Notes: generated from the letters alone by a model not told the origin. A DNA stretch of 64,000 bases from Neodontobutis hainanensis (GCA_024349245.1 JALDNG010000001.1:7342501-7406500), one strand, 5' to 3'; shown: positions 20,601 through 35,700, counted from the stretch's first letter. Numbers and translations are program-made.

Positions 20601-23600
20601 GAGGCGGGTTTGAGGGGTGTGATCTTCCTCCTGAGCCTAACTCACCTTATCTCCAGAAAGTAAAGTATAGTCCATACCTCATCTGCGACTCTCCACAGCT
20701 CCTCATCGCTGTGTCGTCCGTAAGGATCCAGGTTCATCCGGAAAGTTCCAGTCAAAATAAACACTTTCTGTTTGACAAAAAGTAGATTCTGTTAGATTTA
20801 CTCAACAGTCGCGTTTTACGTGTTACATAATCGTCCTTTTACCTGCGGCACGACCCCGAAGGCCTTCCTCCAGGTGTGCAGCGATACCGAGCTCCAGGAT
20901 ACACCGTCGATGCAGATGTCTCCGTCTGTGGAGGCCAGTCGGAGCAGAGCAGACAGGAGCGTGCTTTTACCTGAGCCCGTCCTGCCCAGAAGACCCACCT
21001 GGAGATGACACAGGACAAACCATGTTTAGAAAGACCAACCTGAAAGGATAAGAACTCCTGGGCTTTAGTGCTCACGCTGTGGCCCCCGTCCACAAAGAAG
21101 CTGATATCGCTGAGAACGGCCCGCCCCGCCTCAGTGTATTTGACGGTCAGTCCCTGAACATCCATTTGTCCGCGGCTGGGCCAGTAGTCCTGAGCGTGAG
21201 GGTTGTCTATGACCAGGTCCGGACCCGAGCGACCCGAGGGTTTAACCGGAGACAGCTCCTCGGACGGGAGGTCGATGAACTTAAACACCCGGTCCACCGA
21301 GCGCATCTGTGGGACAGACAAATAATCAGAGGGAGAAAGTCCTGGTTTAATCGTGATTTTAGTAAAGACCGTAAACCTGCTTTATGTTGGTCTAGTCCCA
21401 TTTAAGTTCTGGTTTAATCCCAAGTTAGAACTAGTTTAGTCCAAATGTGTTTCTGATTTAGTTTTAGTTTAAGTCAAGTTAATCTTGGTTTGTGTCATTT
21501 AGGTTTGTATTCAGTCTTGGGTTTTAGGCCTTGTTTTAGACTTGTTGTGGGCTTGGTTTAGTCCCAGTTTAGTCCTGATTTAGTCTTAGGTTTAGTCCTC
21601 TTGTGTTCTAGTCCTGCTTTATTGTTGAATTTAAATCTGGTTAAGCCCTTACTCTTGTCTCTAGTCCTGCTTTAGCCTTTCAGAGCTGTTCAGTCCTGCT
21701 TTCACAGCCACCAGAGGGCGCTGATAAACAGGAATATATTTGAATATTTCCAGACCCTTAAATCATTCACTTAACTGTCCCTGTAGTGAATGTTGTGTGT
21801 GTTAATGTGCTACCAGTCCATCCACGGTGATGCTGGTGATGACAGCCCACTGAAACGTCCCCAGGATTAACATCGCCAGAGCCACAATGATTCCAATGTC
21901 TCCAGGTTTGTCCTCTGGAGCAAAACAAAACAGACAAATAAAAAAAAAAGACAGTTTTTAAATGTAGTTTGGTGCTGGGTTTTATTGATATTGTTTTGTT
22001 TTTGTTTTGTTTTTAGACCTTGTTTAGACCTTGTTTAGTACTTGTTTAATCTTTGTTTAGACCTTGTTTAGTCCTTGTTTAATCTTTGTTTAGTTCTTGT
22101 TAAGACCTTATTTTGTCCTTGTTTAGTGCTTGTTTAGTCCTTGTTTAGACCTTGTTTAGTCTTTGTTTAGTCTTTGTTTGGACCTTGTTTAGTGCTTATT
22201 TAGTCCTTAATTAGACCTTCTTTAGTCCTTGTTTAATCCTTGTTTAGACTTTGTCTAGACCTTGTTAAGTCTTTGTTTAGGCCTTGTTTATGGATTGTTT
22301 AGTCCTTGTTTATTCCTTGTTTAGTCCTTGTTTAGACCTTGTTTAGTCTTTGTTTAGTCTTTGTTTGGACCTTGTTTAGTGCTTATTTAGTCCTTAATTA
22401 GACCTTCTTTAGTCCTTGTTTAATCCTTGTTTAGACTTTGTCTAGACCTTGTTAAGTCTTTGTTTAGGCCTTGTTTAATCTTTGTTTAGTCCTTATTTAG
22501 ACCTTATTTAGACCTTGTTTAGTCCTTGTTTAGTCCTTGTTTAGTCCTTGTTTAGTCCTTGTTTAGTCCTTGTTTAGTCCTTATTAATACCTGGTATAGC
22601 TGGGGACTAGGTCAGGTTTTAGTCAAAGAAGGAAAACAATAATGTACAATTTAAAACAGTAAATTCAAAATGTTCTAGTAGGCTGCTAATGTGGACAGAA
22701 ATTGTTTTGAGTTGATTTTAGATTTTGTATTAATGTGGACAACACTTAAATACAGTAAAAGCAGTAAATACAGATATTCACACGTTTGAATCTTTTAAAG
22801 CGGCTTTATGACCCGGTCCCAGTGTCTCTGAAGTCCGGTCTTTAGCTGCTCTTGATTTAAAACCAACGAGTCATGAAATGAGCTTAAACTGGCCCCGACA
22901 TAAACACATCTGACTCTGCTGAATGTCTCTTATCCTCCAAAAGAGCGTCCCGTCAGAGCCTGGTTTAGACCTGGTTTAGACCTGGTTTAGTCCCGGTTTA
23001 GTCCTGGTTTAGACCTGGTTTAGTCCTAATTTAGACCCGTTTAGTCCTGGTTCCGACTCGGTTTATTCCTGATATAGTCCTGATTCTGACCTGGTAAAGT
23101 CTAGGCTTAGACCTTGTTTAGACCTGGTTCTGATCTGGTTTAGTCCTGGTTCTGACCCGGTTTAGTCCAAGTTTAGACCTGGATTTGTCCTGGATTTGTC
23201 CTGGTTTAGTCCTGGTTTAGTCCTGGATTTGTCCTGGATTTGTCCTGGTTTAGTCCTGGTTTAGTCCTGGATTTGTCCTGGATTTGTCCTGGTTTAGTCC
23301 TGGTTTAGTCCTGGATTTGTCCTGGATTTGTCCTGGTTTAGTCCTGGTTTAGTCCTGGTTTAGTCCTGGTTTAGTCCTGGTTTAGTCCTGGTGTAAAGTA
23401 CTTCTTTATTTAATTAGACCTGACTTACGGTTGGTGCCGACGGCAATGAAAGCGGCCGCGCTGAAGAAGAGCACAAAGATCATGTCACACCTGAAGAGAA
23501 ACCAGCGCAGCGTGGCCAGGTAGTGGAACCACGTGGCTGTGTGTGTGTTCAGGGCTTTGTGGAACAGCATCTCGAAGTAGGTCTGTCTCCCGAATGCTCT

Positions 23601-23743
23601 GATGGTCCACAGACCCTTCAGAGAGATGATGAGGTGAGAGAAGATCGGGCTGCGAGCTGAAACACAGACCAGGCTTTTAATCATCGAACGTGGATCCTCA
23701 AATGGAATACAGGCATATTTCAGTTCCTTTTTATTTAATATTG

Positions 23744-23786
<43 letters not shown>

Positions 23787-26700
23787 CCAGTATCACAAAA
23801 ACAGTCACTGAGGTATGGCTCTGGCTTTGTAAAGCAAGAGTAAACATTTACCCTTGTTTCTCATGTTTAAGTAATTGAAACTATACTTATAATAGAAATG
23901 GCAGAATATGCAATTGTTATAACATTAAAAAGATTAAAAAAAACAAAGAAAATAAATTTGAAATTGCAATTTTTAGTAAATTAATAACTAAATCTGTGTC
24001 AAGACCCAGTTTTCAACAGTTCATGGAAACACACGACGTCCTGCTGTTCTTTCTACAACTGCCTAGAAGGGACAAACTGAGAAGCACACTCATAAAAATA
24101 AATCTTTTTCGCTGGGTTTCTCCTTTTATTCATTTTGTTTTATTTCACATTTGCACAAATTTTGTTTTATTATGAAGCATTGTTTTTTCAGTTTACTCTT
24201 TATTACCTTTTTGTATTTCAAGCTTTTTTTTTTGGTGTATATTTCAGAAAAACTCTACCTTTGAATTGTTGGACTCCCCTCATACCACAAAGTTTATCTG
24301 ATATGGAGTCAAAGCCAGAGTCCTTTTTATTTAAATTTACTGGTAAACAAAGAAATAAATCATTCAGAAAGACAAAAAACAAACAGTTAAAAACTGGAGA
24401 AATTTACATCACAGAGTAAGAACCACCTTTAATGTGCTTTTCTTTAATCCTTTACGTTTGTTTTATTATTATAAGTACTGCTGTTGATATGTAAACATCT
24501 AAGAAAATACGCAAAGAATGACTGTTATGTGTCAGTAAATGTTTAAGAGTTGAGTCACAGTTATTTTGCGGACAAATTTCATGACGTGACATTATTTCCA
24601 CAGGAGGAAATCCCAGCTCACATCAGTTTGACCTCAAAGTGCTTTGGAAAAACGCCTCTGTCATCGGCTGAACCGTGACAGAGTGAACACGGAGGGCGAC
24701 AGAAAAACAGAAAACACAAAGAAAGAGGAACTCAGAAACAGACGCTGACCTGTACCTTCTTCCTGTGGATACAATGAGCCGCTCTGAATGTGGTCAGTGC
24801 AGTTATTCACTAGGTTCAATAACAGTTTAAGCTTTACTCTTTACTTGCTTAAGATTTTGCATGCTCTTCTTGTGAAATGCTTTGAATTAATGTTGACTTG
24901 TGTGTGTGTCACACTTGTTGTACTCTTTATTTAGTTTAAACAAAAAACAATCTCTTTAGTTTGGCCGCTGCAGTAAGCCCCGGTCTTTTCTCCAGAAACA
25001 CACTAGATGGCGCTGTTCGTCCACATACTAAAACATTTTCCTTCTCTGTTCTCCATGTTTGCCCTTGTTGTAACTTGATGAATAATATAGTTTGGTTTTG
25101 CTCTCTTCCTTTAGCAATTTGTTTTTTGGAGGGTTTTTTGTGACTCTTCCTTCTTCTGCGGTGTTTGAGTTCACACTTTATTCAAACAGCACCAGAGTTC
25201 AGCATCATGGCCTGCTAGCCCAGTCTTGGATGGTAAAAAGCTTACAGTAATTATGTGTATAACTCAGTTTGGTGCACCACAGGGATTTTTCTATACAGCA
25301 TTATCATTTTTTCTGTTGGATATGTTTTGACATCCATTTGTCCCAGAATAACACTCTCATCTTCAAAACATCTGCCACTTTTGAGCAAGTTGACTGAAAT
25401 ATATGGACAAATTTTTTTTTCACGAATCAAATTCTTCACATCTGATCCTGGAAAGAAACATGGTTGCATAGAAAAATCAATATGATGGAGACTATCCTGT
25501 TTGAATGACGCCGAATGGAAAGTACACACAGGTCTGGTCCCAGGAGCTTCATAAAACTGATCAACACATATTAGCCTCTTCCTGAATGTCACCATTAGTT
25601 TCCTGTTTTACTAAAGAGTCACTAAGGTATTCACAGTTTAACCCTTCATCGTCAGACTCTCAGACAAAACTCTAAGAAAACGTCAGAATAACAGGCGGCT
25701 CACAAAGACCCTCTGAAATATGTAAAATAATCTATTACACTACGTTTCCTTATCACTTCCTGTCACCACGTTCTTCCTCTGGTCACTGCTTTTGTTGTTT
25801 CTGTTTGACTTTTGACATATGACATGGGCAAACATCAGCTCTGACTGAGGACAGCTTCTGAAAACTGACAGAAATACACAACGTCCAACAAGAAAAGCAA
25901 ATGTTGCACTAAGATTTACTATTGTAGACCTTAAAATCCTTCCCAAAGCCAGAAAAAAGTGATCGTATTGGTTTATAATCTGAGAGAAATAGTGAACAGC
26001 TTCAGGTATAAAGCATTGCAACATGTGTTTTTGTTCTTATCACTAAAAAAAAATGTTGTTTTAAAAATAAGAAACTAAAGCTCCCACCTTCCGCTTCAAG
26101 GAGTTTGAGCTGCTGCCCCGTTCGCAGAAAGTACTTTCTCAGAATGATGAAGATGACACCCAGAGGGATGGCAGCAATGAAGATGTATGGACGGATGATG
26201 GACACAGTGAAGATGGCTCCGGTCACGATCAACGTCAACTGGACAGGAATAAAGTCAGATTAATTGAAATGACGCAGGTGAATCTTGTGAGTACTGTACG
26301 GCCTGGCTGCGTTCTCACCTGGATGAGATCGAAGAGAACCAGAGGCAGCATGTCGTCTATCGTCGCCATGTCTTTAGTGAATCTGTTCATGATCCGACCT
26401 GAGAGCAGTAGACATAGTGTTGCTGTTATACAAGCAGTAATGTCCCCTGTGACCATAGAAGGACATACATCCGTGAACTCCTGTGCAGCTCAGAGTACGG
26501 CTTTACTAGAGGCATTTGAAAACCCGACAACACTTCGACAAACTGGAAAAGGACCTGATTTCATGGTGTTGAGCACAGCCATGGGCGCCCGCAGCACGGC
26601 GCTCAGCATCTGTTCGTGGAGCCGTTTGGAGACAGTGAGCAGAGTGTGGACCAGCGGCAGGCCTCTGAAGAAGCCCAGGGCTAGGACGCTCTCTGAGGTG

Positions 26701-29700
26701 GCCACGTAGATGTAGATGATGTAGTAGGCGCTGGTGGGGGTCATGATGATGGCCCGGTAGACCGGAGGAGACGAGGCGTTCAGGTGCTGCTCGTCCATGT
26801 AGTTCGGAGACGAAGGGTTGGCGGCGTCTCTCCAGATCTTTCTGAGGAAAGAGAAGACGGAGAGGAGAGGGTTAGTGCTGATAAAAGTCAAACAATTAAT
26901 AGAGAGCAACGTAATCTCAGAACAGTCTTTGTTGGGCTTTTACTGTCACTACATGATTGTTGTCTCTAGATTAGCATGCATCAGTCAATTTGTCAGCTAA
27001 ATATTATCTTTGTTTTGTTTTTGTAGTTGTAGCTTTCAATGGCTTCAGAATAAAATAAAACAGTAAAAATGCAAAACCAATTTTAACCTGGAAAAAATGT
27101 ATGTATTTCAGTTAAATAAGAAAAATATTGACCTCAAATCAGCTGATGATTTAAAGTTTTCTTCTGTTATTTACTTTGTGTTACTTTTTTTCAACACGCA
27201 ACAATAAAGTCAGTATCATTTTTTTATGTTACCTGTGGCCTACAGTCTATTTTTTTTACAGCATAGTATATTATTTTATCTTATCTTAAAATGCAGACAT
27301 ATCCAGAGCTGGATATACTCTGTTTAATCTGTAACCATTACTTCCTTATTGACATCAGTGTCCAATGCGAGTGCTCCGTTTTCCTGAAGCAAGATGTGAT
27401 TGAGGTGAAGTTTGGGCTAAACTTCCTTCAGGACTTACTCAGTGATGAGGTAAATGCCGATGACTGATCCAGCGACCTGTTAACGAGACACACAAAGTAA
27501 ACTCTAGAAAGATCTGAATGAAAACAGTGAAAGACTAAAGGGGCTGGACCTCGACGACGAAGACGAGCACGATGAAGATGAGGACGTAGACCAGGCTTTT
27601 GTTGGTGGTGATGTATCTGAGGTAAGTGCTCCACGAAGTCGTCTCAAACACGTTTTCGTTTTCATCTGCGAAACATTGCTGCGAAGAAGAAAGAGAGGAA
27701 TAATCCAGCATTCGACCAGGACTTAACAAAACTAATGTAAAGACAAAATCCAGCTCTTAATTAAATTGACAACCTAACAGGTCTAAACCAGGACTTAACC
27801 AGGTCTAAACCAGGTCAAAACCAGGACAAAACCAGGTCTAAACCAGGACTTAAACAGGTCTAAACCAGGACTTAAACAGGTCTAAACCAGGACTTAACCA
27901 GGTCTAAACCAGGTCAAAACCAGGACAAAACCAGGTCTAAACCCAAGCTTAAACCAGGTCTAACCTTGTTTCTCTTTACCTCCATGTCCTGCTCGTCCAC
28001 GTCTTCGCTGATGTCGTAGACACTGTCCTTGGAGAGTCTCCGAGCGTAAATGTCCAGTTCGGAGGCAAGGTCGCACTGAGGCGTGATGGACAGCTTCTTC
28101 CTAAACGATGACTGCACTTGCTCTCGTCTCTCGTGGCCCTGAGCGTTTGTGATAAACGCCAACACCGACTGCCTCCGCCCCCCGTTCAGGTGGCGGAGCC
28201 CGGGATGGAACAGGCTCGACCTCGGCAGCACCTCCTCCACCTGGTCGTCTTCTGGGACCACAGAGAACTTCCTCTCTGAAAACTCCCGAACGCCATCTTC
28301 GATTGTTTGATTTTGCTGATTTGAACCCGGTTGGGAATTCCCAATGAATGAGAACTTCCGAGCTGCGGCTAATGGATTCAAAATGAGCGACTGTTTGCGT
28401 TTTTCCGGGTAGTTCTCCCCTCCGTTTTGCATCTGGTTGGAGATAATGGGAGCATGCGTCTGACGGAACGACTGCCGGAGCGTCTCTGGGCCCCTAAAGC
28501 CGGCCGTTTCGTCGATGGAGACTCGTCGAAGCGTCTCTGTGAGGATGGAGCTGCGTCGTTCGGCGTTAATGTTGTCGTACGCCTCGAGGCCCAGGAGCAG
28601 GGAGCTGAAGTCCGGACGCTTGGCCTGGAGCTCGGAGAAGGTGCCGTAGAAGTAACAGTCGCCGTTGTGCAACAGCAGGATCTTATCGGCGCGTTTGAGG
28701 TGGTCGAGTTTACTGGTGACGACGATGCGGGTCTTAGAGGCCATCAGTTTACACACACATCTGAGAAGAGACGCACAGGGAGTTATTCGTGTATTGGATA
28801 ATTGTAATATAATGCCTAATTGAAATAAAATACACATTCTTTATTATTCTGAAACATTGTTTTGACAGACGAAGGCTATGCACTAAACCTTTAGACGATT
28901 TGATCCAAATGTGTTTCAGTCATTCTAAGAAAAATGATTTTGTTTAAATAAAAGAGAATAGAAAGGGCAGTACAGAAGCTGTTGGTGATTCAGTCCGTAC
29001 CACTTTCTCTTACCACTGACGTGTCCTTGAACAACACACTGAACTTCAGTTATAATACTTTAGATTGGAACTCATTAATCTAAGTTACTGTGTTTTGTAT
29101 CTTGACCATTTGCCAAAGCCCACATTTCATCAGAGAATAGCTGCTCAGAGGTCCTCTTTAAAGTTTTAGAGGAGTTCACTGTGGGATGGAACTAAACACA
29201 GATAAACCTGACCTTCACCCGTCACTCCTTTCTGCTGCTGCTGCTGCTGCTGCTGCTCAAATGTGAGAAAAGAGCTATAAATGACATTAGGGATATGGAA
29301 AAGACTTTCAGTGACTCACTTCTCAAAGATCTCTTTCTCGGTGACGATGTCCAGGTGAGTGAAGGGAGCGTCCAACAGATACAGGTCTGCGTCTTTGTAC
29401 ACAGCCCTGGAGCAGAGAGAAAGACAGGTTACACCCAGTTTAATCCTAGTCTAGTTCTGACTTTAGTCCTGGTTTAGTTCTTGTTAAGTTCTTTGTTCAG
29501 TCTATGTTTAGTGGTTTAATGCTGGGTTAAGTTAAATCGAGGTTCAACTATTCATTGTCAGAGTCATTGCTTTAGTTCTGAAGACAAAGTTGTGGCTTTA
29601 GACACATCGCACAGGTCTAAACCGGGTCTAAACCAGGACTAAACCAGGTCTAAACTAGGTCTAAACCGGGTCTAAACCAGGACTAAACCAGGTCTAAACT

Positions 29701-32700
29701 AGGTCTAAACCGGGTCTAAACCAGGACTAAACCAGGTCTAAACTAGGTCTAAACCGGGTCTAAACCAGGACTAAACCAGGTCTAAACCAGGACTAAACCA
29801 GGTCTAAACCAGGTCTAAACCTAGGACTAAACCGGGTCTAAACCAGGACTAAACCAGGACTAAACCGGGTCTAAACTAGGTCTAAACCAGGACTAAACCA
29901 GGTCTAAACCGTCTCTAAACCAGGACTAAACCAGGTCTAAACTAGGTCTAAACCAGGACTAAACCAGGTCTAAACCGGGTCTAAACCAGGACTAAACCAG
30001 GTCTAAACTAGGTCTAAACCGGGTCTAAACCAGGACTAAACCAGGTCTAAACCAGGTCTAAACCTAGGACTAAAACAGGTCTTGACCAGGTCTAAACCAG
30101 GTCTAAAACGGGTCTAAACCAGGACTAAACCAGGACTAAACCAGGTCTAAACCAGGACTAAACCAGGACTAAACCAGGTCTAACCCTGGACTAAACCAGG
30201 TCTAAACCAGGACTAAACCAGGTCTAAACCAGGACTAAACCCGGACTAAAACAGGTCTAACCCAGGACTAAACCAGGACTAAACCAGGTCTAAACCAGGT
30301 CTAATCCAGGACTAAACCAGGTCTAAACCAGGACTAAACCAGGACTAAAACTGGTCTAACCCAGGACTAAACCAGGTCCAAACCAGGACTAAACCAGGAC
30401 TAAAACAGGTCTAAACCAGGTCCAAACCAGGACTAAACTCGCTGTGATCTGTGATGATAACCTAGTCCTGTGTTTAAGTGCAGTTACTTTCTGCTAAACC
30501 TGGTCAGGTTCATTCTTTCATTTCAACATATCTCAGTCTGTAACGGCCTTTACGAGAGTCATTCTAAAAGAGGATGTGTTTTTGTGGGAATTAAACATGT
30601 CTCACTAATATCCACTAGGTTTTTACAACTGCTGCGTCAGAGAGACTTAAATAACCCATAAATAATTCATGTAAATATGAGAGAGTCATTATTGAGGTAA
30701 TGGACCAATAACAGTGACACTTACTGTTGACTCCTCTTCTGTCTTTATAAGAGCTGCCACATTTGTCTGTCGCTGTAAATGTGTTTAGCTGTAAATAATG
30801 CTGAGGTTTATTGGACCAAGAACCAGACATAAACTCATAAATCTGAAGAGGAGCTGAAAATAGCGTTTGTTTATACAGGTAATGACTTTACAGGCTTTGA
30901 GATGAGTAAATAAAACTTTTGTGGCAGCAGAAATGTCATATTAACACGCCATATGTCACTTTAGGTTTGGATCGTATTTGGTGGAATGACAGCCTGTCAT
31001 TGTCTGATTGCACCTCGATATGTGTTTCCATAAATGTGACTTTAAACTGCCCCTTATTCAAAAACATCAAACAAAAATGGAGCTAAACGCTAATAAAACT
31101 ATAGAGCACACAGGTCAAACTCAAGGATTCAGGTTTAATTTTAGCTTTTAATTTTTTTAACTAACAGGTTTCTGCAAGTTTTAGTCAAAGGCCAAATATC
31201 AGACACCATGTTGTCCAACACAGGTTTAGCTCAGGACTGTGTCCTTTCTCCTTGTACACAGACTCCTGCAGGGCCAAACAGGAAGGCTCAGCTCATTAAG
31301 TTCTCAGGTGACACTGTCCTGTTGTGTTGGATCTGAATCAGTGGCAGTGGTCAGAATTTGTAAAATAGTAAAACCACTTGGACCTCAGTCTGGAAAAAAC
31401 TAAAGAAATATTTATTGATTTTAGAAAAGGACACCCTGACCATGTAGCCAGCATCATTCACGGTGAAGAATAAGATACATATAAATACTTAAACTATAAA
31501 GCATTGTGTAAAGTGTTTAACATTGTCCTTTATCTGCTGGTTTTAAGATTTGACAGTCAAAGACAAAAATAGGCCTTAACAACATTGTATGTATTTTGCT
31601 CTAAAAAGATTGGGTTGCATGTTCCTGTTCTGAACTCTCTGAGCAGCTTGTCCAGAAGCTCAGCATCAGAAGCCTCCCTGACCTAAAGCTGGAATGTTCT
31701 GTAATGCCCTCTAGGGGGCGCTATCTTGCTCCACCCAGGAAAACAGACAGATATGCTAATTATTTTGTTCCTGCTGCTATCAGGCTTTTAAACAGCAGCA
31801 GCAATGATTGATGACTTTATTGATCTTTACTATGGTCTTATTCTTGTCTTTCATTCATTTATTATCGTTGCACTTTATCCACTCGCTGCTGAAATGTATT
31901 AATTAATTACTTGCACTTTATGACGAGCCTAGTTTAATGCTGTTTTTGTATCTTTATTAGTCTGAGCTGCTGCACTCACAGGAGGCTGAGGATCATTTGT
32001 CTCTCACAAACAATAATGCTTTCTGAATCTGAAAATCCAACTAAAACCTGTTCAAATCCAACTAAAACCTGCTCAAATCCAAATAAGAAAAGAGCTGGTA
32101 GACAGAACGTTACAGAGTATGTCTTAAATTCCTTGTATTCTTCAATAAGACCATTGGACCATGAGCTGTGCAGCAGTAACACACCTCTCTTTAGAATGTG
32201 TCTTTAGATATGTTTGTTCTCAAAGCTCACACACAACCGGAGTTTTGAGCCTGAATAAAAAAACCTAAAAAATGTTAAAACCACAAGAGAGATTGAGAAA
32301 AATGTCTGAGAGAACTGGGCTATAATCTTGTCTAGTCTTGTGTTGTTTAAATTTGCATGAATGTTTTTAGCTTGTCTCTTTTTCTATTGGCTGGCACATG
32401 TTTTATATAAATGTCGATGCAGTGAGTTGATGATATTGTGTAAATTCAGATAAATTTCCCTCTTGAGATCAAGTCAACTGTTCATAAACCCATTTTAACC
32501 CAGTCTTGTTCCTGTGTGTTTAATAACCCCCAGAGCTGTTCAGTGAGGACAGATCTGCAGCAGATGAGTGAACGCTTACAGCTCCAACAGGACGTACCTG
32601 GCCAGACCCACGCGTGCCCTTTGACCTCCACTCAGAGTCACGCCCCCCTCCACCAGGTGAGTCTTATCCTTCTCCGGGAAATGAGAGAAGTCCTGGAAAT

Positions 32701-35700
32701 GACACAGAGTCAGGGGTTAGTCACTGATCAGGAGTACACTGCTTCTATTTTCAGAATTGTGAGTGAAATCTAATTGTTTCCAGAGGATTTGTGCCGAGTT
32801 CAGTCTGAGATGAGTGGGAATGGGTCTGGAATAACAGGCTCACAATATTTAACATGGATCTGGGCAGATTCAAAGTGGTTTAACATGGACCTTTACTGGT
32901 TTTAAGTGGCTTTAAACTGGTTATTGATGGATTAAATAGGTTTTGAGTGGTTTAAATACACTATTTAACCAACTGGTGGCAGAGTGGTTAACACTCCGGC
33001 CTCACAGCAAGAAGGTCCTGGTCGGAGTTTGCATGTTCTCCCTGTGTCTGCGTAGGTTTCCTCCGGGTACTCCGGTTTTCCCTACCATCAAAAACATGCA
33101 CAATGTAGGACTACAGATGGAACTTTGCTGTTAAGCTATAATCTGGTACAACCATCTCTGCTCCGGCTTAATGTACATTGTACGCTGTCCTAAAGAAATA
33201 AACTAATCTTAATCTTAATGATGATTAATGGACAAAACATCACCACAGACATAAAAGTCTCAAGCCACAGATGGAGAATGAATGAAAAAGCTCATAGATC
33301 AATAGAAAAATGCAGATATTGTAACAGATGAGCCGTACCTGCAGAGCACTTCCGCTGTCTGTGGGACAGAAATACAGTTTGTTTAACGGTTCATAAAAAG
33401 CACAAAAACATGCTGCGTGTCTCAGTCTGGACAAAAGTGACTGGTCCAGAATGAAGGGGGTTTACACAGAGCCTATGTTTTATACACCACCATAAAAACT
33501 CTACAGCCACCGACTGTTCTGGGTCTGAGTCGATCTGAGTCTGTGTCCGAGCAGGAATCTGAGCAGGAAGATAAAGTGTGCTGAGGAAAGTGGGAGGATT
33601 TAATAAAGTTTAATAAGTTTAGACAGTGTTTGAGATGAGACAGAAGTGGTGACATAATTCACTAAACATAGGTTCTGGAATTCCACAGATGTTTTCTAAA
33701 AATCATTGCCTTCTCTTGTAGATTTTGAGGGACAGTTTTTTTTCCTTGTCTTAGGGCTGGACTCCTCCCATTGAGTGACTTTAGTGTCACTGGATCACAC
33801 CTTTGTTGAAGTTCAAAAGGTGGATCCATCCAAGATGGCCACTTTCCTGTTGGTTACGCACATAGACCAGGGCTGTGTCCGAATCCAATCCCTTGTCCAT
33901 AACCCTTCGCTCTCACGACAGTGCAACACTATATAGAGGACAATATAGTGCACTTAATTAGAGACAGAGACTGGTTTCAGAGACAGTTTTTGCCGTCAGT
34001 CATGTGACTGCCGTTGCTCGTTGCCTTTGTTCCAGCCCTTTATTGGCCGCTGATTTAAAAGAAGGCTGTTTCTTTTCTTAGTTAGGTTCTTTTCATGTGC
34101 GGAGGTCCTGTTTCTGTTTAGTCTAATGTTTGTTGGAAGAGGACGAGGCTCATGTTGCGGTGACAGTGCGTTTCCGCGGCGACAGAGAAGCTGTCACTCA
34201 ACACAGAGTTTTATGAGAGAAACCTGAGCCGAAGACAGAGAGATCATCAGAGCGCAAAGGAATAAACTGAGCTCTCAGAATGAACTCATGCAGGACACAG
34301 TCTCAGATTCAGCTGAATTATGTCATTCAAGGTCAAGATAAAAGGCAAAAGGCACCAAATATGCACTACTGCTGTAATTCTGTCCCAAACATGAACTGAC
34401 ATTGATGCAGCAGAGGACTCTCTAACCTCTGTTTGTTGTTGTATTGCTCAATGTCTTATCACCTTGAATCTTTCAGACCTTTCACTTGGCTCTGGACACA
34501 TTGACCAGAGCACATATGACCTTATTACAAGATGTGAATGAACTGGAATCCAATGCTTGCCCACTCACTCTCAAGGTTTCACAGGTGAAAATAAATGTGT
34601 TCTCTTACAATCTGAAAATAATTCTTGTCTTCTTGTTCATCCTATGTAAATGTTCATGCATTAAAACAGGCATTATCTGAATTTAAGGAAAACGGTATAT
34701 TGTAACAGGCATCATCTGTGTAAAAGCTAAACTGTAAGACGTCATGTTGGCTTTGTTATCAAGGATATTAGATGAGTATGTTCAGCACATACCACAAGCT
34801 CGCTGCTTAATAACGAGTTCTCCCATTGTTTGATACAAAGAGGAAGTAAAGGCTACTGATAAAACGGAGATAGTGTCAATTCATTCCCTAGCTTTGTTTG
34901 TTTACTCAGAGAACCAGCAAAAAGATAAAGAAAGAAAAAAGAAGCAAAGTAAAAAGCAGACAAATGTTGGAAAGTAATTTAACAAGACTGAGATAATTAC
35001 AGGATCAGTCTGACAGAACTCAACAAATGTCAAATGTGATTCTAAATGTCAATAAAAACGATAACTGTGAATACAATGTTATAAAATGTCACATTTAATT
35101 TCAGTGGCAGTTTTGTCATTGACCAGCAGAGCTTCTCAAACAAAAGTGACCTGTTAGTTCAGGCCAATCCAAGCCAACAAAACATTTGTCTGAAAGATGT
35201 CACAAATCTTGGAAAAGCTCAAAATCACAAACAAAGACAGGTTTGAATAGAACTAAAGTCAACACTAAGCCAGGAAGTAACTAAAACTGAGCTAAAACGG
35301 GAGTAAATACATCTGAATAAAACACCAAAGATTAGTCAGATTGACTTCTCTAATGTAGGCAGCACTTACTTCACTTGATGTTAGCATTACTAGCTACATG
35401 TGTGACTTGTCCGTACCTCCTCGAGCTGACAGGCCTTGATGACGGAGGTGTAGCGGTACTCGTCGTACGTCAGACCGAACAGGATGTTGTCTCTGATGGT
35501 CCCTGGTAGTATCCAGGAGGTCTGAGGGGAGAACGAGATCCTGCCGCTGTGACGGACCTTTCCTTCAGACGGAACCAGCTCCCCCAGGATCATCATCAGG
35601 AGAGAGCTCTGAGGAGAGAGAAAGACAGCACTGAGACTGGACCAGAACCAACCCTGGTCTAACCCCCGTCTCACCTGGGCCTGCACAATAATCAAAAACA

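Noticed and set aside
21985..23397. Regularly spaced short repeats considered as a CRISPR-like array
   Set aside because: Units are contiguous 11-mers without unique spacers, in a eukaryotic intron; they form a minisatellite.
25251..25595. 114-codon minus-strand frame in CFTR intron 19
   Set aside because: No recognised domain or splice support, and CFTR exons 19 and 20 join in phase without it.
28427..28801. 124-codon plus-strand frame over the CFTR R-domain exon
   Set aside because: Antisense shadow of exon 14; no independent evidence.
32985..33060. tRNA-like GGTTAACACTCCGGCCTCACAG segment
   Set aside because: Head of a common teleost dispersed repeat; the acceptor stem and anticodon arm do not pair properly.
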